A stretch of DNA of 64,000 nucleotides from Pseudomonas asgharzadehiana. Lineage in GTDB: Bacteria; Pseudomonadota; Gammaproteobacteria; Pseudomonadales; Pseudomonadaceae. Within the stretch, counting starts at the first letter, position 1. Every line of letters starts with the position of its first letter. Shown here one piece after another: positions 57,666 to 64,000 of this stretch. A model generated the notes under the pieces. It did no database searches and was not told the origin of the DNA. It was given only the letters and a program-made list of their open reading frames with translations. The translations under genes and the position numbers were made by a program. Location of the stretch: assembly GCF_019139815.1 (NCBI RefSeq), contig NZ_CP077079.1, positions 1,612,001-1,676,000 of the forward strand, written 5' to 3'.

Positions 57666-58457
57666 GTGGCCTATGTACAACTCGCCGACGGCGAACTGCA
57701 TTACCAACTCGACGGGCCCGTCGACGCACCGGTGTTGGTGCTCTCCAACTCCCTGGGCACCGACCTGCATATGTGGGATATCCAGATCCCGGCCTTTACC
57801 GAGCATTTTCGCGTGTTGCGGTTCGACACCCGTGGCCATGGCAAATCCCTGGTCACCGAAGGGCCCTACAGCATCGAGCAGTTGGGGCGCGACGTGCTTG
57901 CTTTGTTGGATGCGCAGGGCATTCAACGCGCGCATTTTTGCGGGTTGTCGATGGGCGGCTTGATCGGCCAATGGCTGGGGATCAACGCCGGCGAGCGCTT
58001 GGAGCGCCTGGTGGTGTGTAACACCGCCGCCAAAATCGGCACGCCGGACATCTGGAACCCACGCATCGAAATGGTACTGCGCGACGGCGCGGCGGCCATG
58101 GTTGCGCTGCGTGATGCGTCCATCGCGCGCTGGTTCACCGCCGATTTTGCCGCGGTCAACCCGCACCAGGCCAAGCAGATCACCGACATGCTGGCGGCCA
58201 CGTCGCCGCCAGGCTATGCGGCCAATTGCGCCGCCGTGCGGGATGCCGATTTCCGTGAGCAACTGGCGGCAATCCAGGCGCCGACCCTGGTGATTGCCGG
58301 CACTGAAGACGCCGTTACACCGCCGGCCGGTGGCCACTTTATCCAGAGCCATGTGCGGGGCGCGGAGTATGCCGAGTTCTATGCGGCGCATCTGTCCAAT
58401 GTCCAGGCCGGTGCTGCGTTCAGCGACCGGGTGATTGAATTTCTGCTGGCCCGCTAA
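57666..58457 (+). CDS. pcaD: 3-Oxoadipate enol-lactonase (PcaD)
   Basis: A 263-residue alpha/beta hydrolase. Catalytic Ser in CGLSMGGLIG (about 96-98), Asp in IAGTEDAVTPP and the closing His in FYAAHLSNV. It hydrolyses beta-ketoadipate enol-lactone to beta-ketoadipate. Start is GTG with AGGAGG just before it. Confidence 0.95.
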   Translation: MAYVQLADGELHYQLDGPVDAPVLVLSNSLGTDLHMWDIQIPAFTEHFRVLRFDTRGHGKSLVTEGPYSIEQLGRDVLALLDAQGIQRAHFCGLSMGGLIGQWLGINAGERLERLVVCNTAAKIGTPDIWNPRIEMVLRDGAAAMVALRDASIARWFTADFAAVNPHQAKQITDMLAATSPPGYAANCAAVRDADFREQLAAIQAPTLVIAGTEDAVTPPAGGHFIQSHVRGAEYAEFYAAHLSNVQAGAAFSDRVIEFLLAR

Positions 58458-58467
58458 GGAGCATTTT

Positions 58468-58863
58468 GTGGACGAGAAACAACGTTATGCCGAAGGCCTG
58501 CAGGTGCGCCGCGAAGTGTTGGGCGATGCCCACGTCGACCGCAGCCTCAATGCCCTGACCGAGTTCAACAGCGAGTTCCAGGAAATGATCACCCGCCACG
58601 CCTGGGGTGATATCTGGACCCGCCCGGGCCTGCCGCGGCACACCCGCAGCCTGATCACCATCGCCATGTTGATCGGCATGAACCGCGCCGAAGAACTCAA
58701 GCTGCACCTGCGCGCCGCCGCCAGCAATGGCGTGACCCGGGCCGAGATCAAGGAGGTGCTGATGCAGAGCGCGATCTACTGCGGGATCCCGGCGGCGAAT
58801 GCCACTTTCCATCTGGCGGAGTCGGTGTGGGATGAGCTTGGCGTGGAGTCCCGCCAGGACTGA
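58468..58863 (+). CDS. pcaC: 4-Carboxymuconolactone decarboxylase (PcaC)
   Basis: A 131-residue AhpD-like decarboxylase. Signature HAWGDIWTRPGLPRHTRSLIT and EIKEVLMQSAIYCGIPAANATFH. It makes beta-ketoadipate enol-lactone for PcaD. Start is GTG at 58468 behind AAGGAG. Last gene of pcaBDC; a long REP doublet follows. Confidence 0.95.
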   Translation: MDEKQRYAEGLQVRREVLGDAHVDRSLNALTEFNSEFQEMITRHAWGDIWTRPGLPRHTRSLITIAMLIGMNRAEELKLHLRAAASNGVTRAEIKEVLMQSAIYCGIPAANATFHLAESVWDELGVESRQD

Positions 58864-58878
58864 AATACGGTAGAAAAA

Positions 58879-58966
58879 GTGGGAGGGGGCTTGCTCCCGA
58901 TAGCGGTGTGTCAGTCGATATATGTACTGACTGATACTCCGCTATCGGGAGCAAGCCCCCTCCCAC
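58879..58966. repeat. REPIN doublet
   Basis: Two 28-base arms (58879-58906 and 58939-58966) are exact complements, enclosing a spacer that contains a second short stem (tcagt/actga). The best-preserved REPIN in the window, between convergent pcaC and the deacetylase gene. Confidence 0.9.
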
Positions 58967-58995
58967 ATGTGTGTTCTTCACAAGGACTGTAGATT

Positions 58996-59895
58996 TCAGT
59001 GGGAATCGCCATCCCACACCCAGTTCCATACCCCCGGCAGGTGCACTGGCTCGCTCACATCCTTCACCGTCCGCGCCAGCGCCGCGCGTTCCAGGGCGCC
59101 ATGGTCGGTGTAGAACGGCTCGGCAGCCGTCTTCATGCCATTGACGCGGGCGCTGTCCATCAGGATTTGCAGGTATTCCTGCATATGCCGTGCGGTGTAG
59201 CGGTTGATGTCGTGGAAGGTCACCACCACCGGTATCACGCCGTCCACCGTCGGCAATTCACCCAGGGCAATGCGCTCGCGCACCACCGACAGTTGCCGAT
59301 ACAGGTTGGCGCGGCGACGCGGGCTGGCGTTGAAGCCCCAGATCTTGCCGTCGTTGGCGCTCAGGTCGGTCAGCAACACCTGCATGCCGTGGCGCTGATA
59401 GGCGGCGAAGGTGCGGCGGTCATAGTTCCAGAAGGGCGGGCGCACCAGCACCGGCGGCGCGCCGGTGATGGCGGCAATGTCTGCGGCGCCCTGGGTGAGG
59501 GTGCTTTCCAGCTCGGCGTTGTTCAGCCAGCGGTGGTTGGTATGAAACGCGGTAGCCGTGTGGAACGCCAGGACATGGCCGCCGGCGTACTCCCGTTCCA
59601 TGGTCTTGCGGCCCCGTGAACTGCCGCCGGAACGGGTTGCTTCGGTCTGCAGGAAGAACACGGCCTTGATACCCGGCAATACCGGGTTGTCGGCCAGGTC
59701 GGCCACCACCGAACGGCTCGGGTTGTTGTAGCCCGACGCACTGGGGCCGTCATCGAAGGTCAGCAAAAACCGGATCGGCGCCTGGGCTTGCAGGCGTTGC
59801 GCGGTCTGTGGCGTCAAGGCGATGGGCGCGCCAATGCAGCCACTGAGGCTCATGGCCAGGGCAAGCACGGCGGATGCGATGGCAAAGGATTTCAT
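58996..59895 (-). CDS. Polysaccharide deacetylase (NodB-type) lipoprotein
   Basis: A 299-residue protein with a lipobox (LSGC, Cys20). NodB-fold motifs: TFDDGP (46-51) with the catalytic Asp and first metal Asp, a His-rich GHVLAFHTATAFHTNH in place of the usual HxxxH region, and RPPFWNYDRRT. It should remove acetyl groups from N-acetylated surface or wall polysaccharides. Substrate unknown. Alone, convergent with pcaC. Confidence 0.85.
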   Translation of the reverse strand: MKSFAIASAVLALAMSLSGCIGAPIALTPQTAQRLQAQAPIRFLLTFDDGPSASGYNNPSRSVVADLADNPVLPGIKAVFFLQTEATRSGGSSRGRKTMEREYAGGHVLAFHTATAFHTNHRWLNNAELESTLTQGAADIAAITGAPPVLVRPPFWNYDRRTFAAYQRHGMQVLLTDLSANDGKIWGFNASPRRRANLYRQLSVVRERIALGELPTVDGVIPVVVTFHDINRYTARHMQEYLQILMDSARVNGMKTAAEPFYTDHGALERAALARTVKDVSEPVHLPGVWNWVWDGDSH

Positions 59896-59979
59896 GGTGG
59901 GCGCAAGCTCGAATAAGAGGCCGCTGCTGTGTGGATCAGCAGCGGCAGGCGCGCACGATACAGTAAGTGCCGCGCGGGT

Positions 59980-61230
59980 TTACAGCAGACTTATCGGGTA
60001 ACTGACGATCAACCGGTTTTCATCGAACTCGTTGTTGCTGTAGTCGCGGCGCATGCTGGAATTGCGCAGACGTACCGTCAGGTTCTTCAGGCTGCCGCTT
60101 TGCACGGTGTAGCCCAATTCACTCTCACGCCCCCACTCCTTGCCATCGGTGACAGTGGCGGTGTGTACGTTGCTGCCGCTGATGTAGCGGTTCATCAGCG
60201 TCAGGCCCGGCACGCCGAGGGCGGCGAAGTTGTAATCGTGGCGCACTTGCCAGGATTTCTCCTGGGCGTTGTCGTAGCTGGCGTTGTAGCTGTCGTTGGC
60301 CAGGGTGCCGCCGCTGGTGCCGTTGACGCGCATCCAGGCACTGTCGCCGGTGAGTTTTTGCAGGCCCACATAGAAGGTGTTACCGCCGTATTTGGCCGAG
60401 AGCAGACCGGACCAGGTCTTGTTGTCCAGCTTGCCGGCGCGGGCGCTGCCGTCGTCCTCGCCATAGAAGAAGCCGAGGTTGGCGCCCAGGGTCCAGGCAC
60501 CGAGGGGCTGGCTGTGGATCAGGTTGATGAACTGCTGGCGGTAGATGTCCTTGAGCAGGGCATTCCACAGGCCAACCTGGGTGCGTTTGTCGTTGAACGT
60601 GTATTCGCCGCCCTGGAAGTTGAAACGGTCGGAGGTGAATGCGGTTTTACCGGTCATCGACAGGTCGTTCATGCTGCTGTCGTCACGCGGGCTGTTGGCG
60701 CGGAACTGGCCACCATAGAGGGTCAGGCCGTCGATTTCCTTTGACGTGATCTGCCCGCCGCGCAAGGTCTGCGGCAACGAGCGCCCATCGTCCGCGCGCA
60801 GTATCGGCAGCACCGGCATCCATTCGCCGACCTTCACTTCGGTCTTTGACATGCGCGCTTTGAACGCTACGCCAAGACGGCCGAACTCATCCGCCGGGCG
60901 GCCGTCATGGTCCAGCGGCAGCAGCTGGGTGCCACCCGTGCCGCGACCGCCATCGAGCTTGAGCGAGTACAGGCCCAACACGTCCACGCCAAAACCTACT
61001 GTGCCCTGGGTAAAGCCGGACTTGGCGTCGAGGATGAAACTCTGGGTCCACTCCTGTGCGCCGCCCTGGCTCTTGGTGAGGTTGGTGAAGTTACGGTTGA
61101 TGAAGAAGTTGCGCAGGTTGAGGTTGGCGCTGGCGTCTTCGAGAAAACCCTGTTCTTGGGCGAAGACAGGCAAGGCAACACTGGCGACAGCGGTGGCCAG
61201 CAACAGCTGGCGAGGGCGGAACGTGCTCAT
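59980..61230 (-). CDS. OprD family outer-membrane porin
   Basis: A 416-residue porin: Sec signal (MSTFRPRQLLLATAVASVALPVFAQ), mature N-terminus with FLEDASANLNLRNFFINRNFTN typical of OprD relatives, and alternating strands to a C-terminal IVSYPISLL. OprD proteins take up basic amino acids or aromatic/short organic acids; the nearby pca genes make an aromatic acid plausible, but that is inference only. The start is placed at the signal peptide. Confidence 0.88.
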   Translation of the reverse strand: MSTFRPRQLLLATAVASVALPVFAQEQGFLEDASANLNLRNFFINRNFTNLTKSQGGAQEWTQSFILDAKSGFTQGTVGFGVDVLGLYSLKLDGGRGTGGTQLLPLDHDGRPADEFGRLGVAFKARMSKTEVKVGEWMPVLPILRADDGRSLPQTLRGGQITSKEIDGLTLYGGQFRANSPRDDSSMNDLSMTGKTAFTSDRFNFQGGEYTFNDKRTQVGLWNALLKDIYRQQFINLIHSQPLGAWTLGANLGFFYGEDDGSARAGKLDNKTWSGLLSAKYGGNTFYVGLQKLTGDSAWMRVNGTSGGTLANDSYNASYDNAQEKSWQVRHDYNFAALGVPGLTLMNRYISGSNVHTATVTDGKEWGRESELGYTVQSGSLKNLTVRLRNSSMRRDYSNNEFDENRLIVSYPISLL

Positions 61231-61371
61231 GGCGGTGGACCTGTTGTTATTGGGGTTATGCAGGTGGCGGCCATGGTGCGTGGCGGTGCGGGGGCGGTTC
61301 AATTGGGGGAGGGCGGGTTGTGGGCGATGATCGAACGCAAGTTGCCGGGCGCTGAGGCCCGGCCGTGGCGG

Positions 61372-62985
61372 TCAGGATTTGGGCGGGGTGAGGTGGGTCC
61401 AGGGGATCGCCGGCAAGTAATGCTGGGCGGCGATGATCAGCGCCACCATCACCGCCACGAACACCGCTTGCAGCGGGCTCCAGAATGCCCAGTGCAGGCC
61501 GTTCAGCCAGGGGTAACCTTCGCTGAGTTTCTGGCTCATCTGGCCGATGCGTTTCGTGTGCAGCAGGTTGATCAGCAGCGCGCCGGCATAGGTCACGGCG
61601 CCGAGTACGCCGAGCATCAAGGCACAGGCGATCAGCATGATCGCCTGGGGAACGCCGTGACGAATCACCAGCCAATAGTCGTTGGGGTTGAGTCGTTTGG
61701 GAATCAGGTACTGGCTCAGCCAGACGTCCGGCACCCGATACACCGAGCTCATGACCGCCCAGAACTGAGTGACGCGGAAGGCCACAAGGGCCGGCACGAA
61801 TGACATCAGCATGAACAGAACCACCGACATCAGGTCCAGCTTGCCCGGGGTGTCGTGGGCAATGTTCAGGCCGATGGCGAGGGCGAGGATTGCCCACAGT
61901 CGGATAAACACCTGGGTGTAGATCGGCCGCGGCACGAACTTGCGCCAGAAAAACACATCGGCCTGAGGCAAGCGTTCAACCAGTTGCGGGTAGCGCCAGG
62001 TCAGGGTCTGGGCCAGGTGCTGGCAGGCATTCCGCTCGTTCTCGCCAAACCCATCGATCATGTTGTTTTGCTGAGTGGCCGTCATGGGCGTCAGCAGCAA
62101 GCGTGCGGCCATGGCGTCGGCAGAGGTGCGTCGCGTGTCCTGGGCCTTGTCCTGCAAGTGGGCGTAGAAGCTTTCCTGTTCGCAGCGCCCCACCAGTTCG
62201 CGCCACATCCACGCCGGCTCCGGGTACACGCCTTTCTGGTCGTCCCAGGCGAAGGCCTGGCACACGCGCTCGAACAGCGGCACGCTCCACTGGGTATCGT
62301 GGAGCAGTTGCAAAATGATGCGTTGCCATTGTTGTTGCAGGTCGAACACCCGCAGCCACGCTTGGTTGTTGTAGTGAGTGAGCTGGCTGATGAACTCGCG
62401 CTCGGCCTTTTGCTCCAGCAATTCCTGCAAGGTGCGGCGGTAGTCTTGCAACAGCTCGCCGGTCAGCGCTTCGTGCTGCCAGGGGGTCATGGCGATCTGT
62501 TGCCACGGCGTCAGCCAGTCCAGGTGTTGCACCGCCCACTGGGCGATGGCGCTGCGCTCGCCGGGCGTATCGAAGCAATGGCGCAGCAGGCCGGCCTGGA
62601 AGGCCTCGGTGCAGTGCTGTTGCTGGGCCTGGGCCCAGCGCGCGTCGAGGTTGTGTGTGGTGAGGCCGCTGAGCAGGGCGTGGGCCGGGTCCGGCGCCGG
62701 GGCTTCGTAGGGGGCCGGTTGCAGGGGCCGGATGTCCATCAGCTCGGCCAAATCGTTGAGGTTGGCATAGGTCGGTTCGACCACCGGCACTTCGACGCGT
62801 TCTTGTGGCTCGCGGTCAGCTCGCCAGCGTGCCTCGCTCAAGGCTTGCTCGTAGGCTTCGCGCAGGCGCTGGAAGCCTGCGGCGTCGTCGTCCGGACGGC
62901 AGCTTTTGAGCAGCCGCGCATAGCTGCGCTTGATGGTGCGCTCGTCGGCATCTTCGGGCAGTTGCAGTACGTTCCAACACTCCAT
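61372..62985 (-). CDS. J-domain membrane protein
   Basis: A 537-residue protein with an N-terminal J-domain (residues 1-50: ECWNVLQLPEDADERTIKRSYARLL, then CRPDDDAAGFQRLREAYEQAL; HPD reads RPD). The middle is soluble and helical, and residues 360-530 hold about four membrane helices. It belongs with an Hsp70 encoded just downstream in transcription order reversed (the Hsp70 start is off the window), 11 bases apart on the same strand, which suggests a dedicated membrane chaperone pair. Confidence 0.82.
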   Translation of the reverse strand: MECWNVLQLPEDADERTIKRSYARLLKSCRPDDDAAGFQRLREAYEQALSEARWRADREPQERVEVPVVEPTYANLNDLAELMDIRPLQPAPYEAPAPDPAHALLSGLTTHNLDARWAQAQQQHCTEAFQAGLLRHCFDTPGERSAIAQWAVQHLDWLTPWQQIAMTPWQHEALTGELLQDYRRTLQELLEQKAEREFISQLTHYNNQAWLRVFDLQQQWQRIILQLLHDTQWSVPLFERVCQAFAWDDQKGVYPEPAWMWRELVGRCEQESFYAHLQDKAQDTRRTSADAMAARLLLTPMTATQQNNMIDGFGENERNACQHLAQTLTWRYPQLVERLPQADVFFWRKFVPRPIYTQVFIRLWAILALAIGLNIAHDTPGKLDLMSVVLFMLMSFVPALVAFRVTQFWAVMSSVYRVPDVWLSQYLIPKRLNPNDYWLVIRHGVPQAIMLIACALMLGVLGAVTYAGALLINLLHTKRIGQMSQKLSEGYPWLNGLHWAFWSPLQAVFVAVMVALIIAAQHYLPAIPWTHLTPPKS

Positions 62986-62996
62986 CGGGTCCTCCC

Positions 62997-64000
62997 TCAG
63001 CGCCAGAAGCCGTTGTCCAACTGCTCGAGTTGACGGGTCAGTTCGCTGCGGGCCTCGCGGATGCGGCGTTCGTCCTGGGTATCGAGCACTTGCTGGAACT
63101 GCGCCGCCCAGTGGCCGAGTTGCTCGCGCAGTTCGCCGAGGTTTTCCTGATAGAGCCGCTCAAGGCGCGCGGTAAGCACGGTGTTGACCTGCTGGTCGCG
63201 CGGGTGAACCTTCAACTGCGCCAGGGCTTGCAGGCGTTGCTGGATCTCCTGCGGGCTGAGCACGCCAGGGTTGTTCTCGATCACCAATGAGTGTTGCTCG
63301 CCGGTCAGCGGGATATTCACCTGGGCTTCCAACAGGCCGTTGTTGTCGTAGGTGAAGCGCACGTCCAGCGAGACCTCACCGGCCTTGCGCTTGGGCACGC
63401 TGATGTCCAGTTGGCCCAGTTCGATGTTGTCTTTGACCAGGCGGCTTTCGCCCTGATAGATCTTGAGCAGCACGCGGGTCTGGTCGTCGTACAGGGTGAC
63501 CACGCTCTTGACCCGGCTCACCGGCACGCTGCTGTTGCGTTCGATCAACGGCAGGTAGTGGCCGCTTTCGATATGGCCGCCGTACTGGTTTGAGGTTTCG
63601 ATGCCCAGGGTGTAGGGGCACACGTCGGTCAGCACTACTTCTTCCAGGGCAGCGGAACGCGCCTTGAGCGCGGCCTGGATCGCGGCGCCGTGGGCGACCA
63701 CCTGGTCCGGGTCGAGGCTGATGGAAGGGAAGCGGCCGAACAATCCCGCGGCGAGTTTGCGCACCAGCGGCATGCGCGTGGTGCCGCCTACCAGCAATAT
63801 TTCATCGAGGTCGCCGACGCGAATCCGCGCATCGCGCAGGGCGCGTTCGATCGGCGCGCGCAGGCGCTCCAGCAGCGGCGTGTAGAGTTTGGCCAGCTCT
63901 TGCTGGGTGATGGTCTTGACCCACTGCTGGCCGTCGACACGCAGTGCGAATTCGGCGCTGTCGTCCTGGCCCAGGGCTTTGCGCACGCGCTCGGCCTCCC
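62997..64000 (-). CDS. Hsp70 family protein (HscC-like), partial
   Basis: The visible 334 codons are the C-terminal part; the start lies beyond the window. ILLVGGTTRMPLVRKLAA (the Hsp70 adenosine motif), VVAHGAAIQAAL and LTDVCPYTLGIET mark the ATPase end, followed by a short substrate-binding domain (VTLYDDQTRVLLKIYQGES) and a helical tail. The substrate domain looks shorter than in DnaK, as in HscC-type Hsp70. It pairs with the J-domain protein. Confidence 0.85.
   Translation of the reverse strand, partial: EAERVRKALGQDDSAEFALRVDGQQWVKTITQQELAKLYTPLLERLRAPIERALRDARIRVGDLDEILLVGGTTRMPLVRKLAAGLFGRFPSISLDPDQVVAHGAAIQAALKARSAALEEVVLTDVCPYTLGIETSNQYGGHIESGHYLPLIERNSSVPVSRVKSVVTLYDDQTRVLLKIYQGESRLVKDNIELGQLDISVPKRKAGEVSLDVRFTYDNNGLLEAQVNIPLTGEQHSLVIENNPGVLSPQEIQQRLQALAQLKVHPRDQQVNTVLTARLERLYQENLGELREQLGHWAAQFQQVLDTQDERRIREARSELTRQLEQLDNGFWR

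Noticed and set aside
1..64000. CRISPR arrays, tRNA or rRNA genes, complete insertion sequences or prophage
   Set aside because: No regularly spaced repeats, cloverleaf, rRNA or transposase sequence was seen; the repeats found are isolated REP hairpins and doublets.

Overview
The window reads as chromosomal DNA of a Pseudomonas, most likely a member of the P. fluorescens complex. The basis is the high GC content, several families of short REP hairpins (core 'GTGGGAGGGGGC..GC..'), and gene families and lengths typical of that group (a QuiP-type acylase, a LivFGMHJ/Bra transporter, DinG, PdxH, RapA, CcoM and a complete protocatechuate branch). No tRNA, rRNA, CRISPR array, complete insertion sequence or prophage was seen.

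Layout. 1-6.9 kb: tail of the set, on the minus strand, of a ligase-associated exonuclease, a QuiP-like acylase lipoprotein, SEC-C/YchJ small zinc proteins and a DUF6231 protein; on the plus strand an OmpA lipoprotein and a secreted collagen-like protein; then CopD. 7-15.7 kb: dinG, an agarase-like (GH50-type) secreted protein, a beta-lactamase-fold esterase, a second OmpA lipoprotein with a KPA-rich tail, pdxH, and a glycine-zipper lipoprotein. 15.7-17 kb: a lower-GC islet holding a broken S-type pyocin with an apparently intact immunity gene. 17-23.7 kb: nhaA, a Cds1-like PLP enzyme, an FAD dehydrogenase, a lipoprotein, and a divergent SDR/LysR pair. 23.7-26.2 kb: a four-gene bufferin-type RiPP operon (precursor, DUF692/MNIO enzyme, DUF2063 partner, DoxX). 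26.3-31.4 kb: branched-chain amino acid ABC transporter. 31.7-37.5 kb: DUF2288, a large FtsZ/tubulin-superfamily protein, an MHYT-GGDEF-EAL c-di-GMP protein and a YkgJ cysteine-cluster protein. 37.7-45.5 kb: a Spinster-like MFS carrier, rapA, a PLP aminotransferase with a truncated RidA and a GcvA-like LysR, and the tiny ccoM gene behind a good Anr box. 45.7-47.7 kb: pitA and a small conserved gene. 48.2-58.9 kb: the complete beta-ketoadipate (protocatechuate) pathway, pcaR-pcaK-pcaIJF-pcaHG-pcaT-pcaBDC, with paired PcaR operators. 59-64 kb: a NodB-type deacetylase lipoprotein, an OprD-family porin, and a J-domain membrane protein paired with an Hsp70 that runs off the window.

Functional themes. 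The pca block takes 4-hydroxybenzoate/protocatechuate to succinyl-CoA and acetyl-CoA: PcaK imports, PcaHG opens the ring, PcaB, PcaC and PcaD convert the product to beta-ketoadipate, PcaIJ and PcaF finish, PcaT moves dicarboxylates, and PcaR controls it. The bufferin operon is likely to make a periplasmic, post-translationally modified copper-sequestering peptide. The least explained items are the solitary tubulin-like GTPase, the collagen-like exoprotein, and the Hsp70/J-domain membrane pair. Many intergenic gaps are filled by REP hairpins, three of them as long inverted doublets (REPINs).
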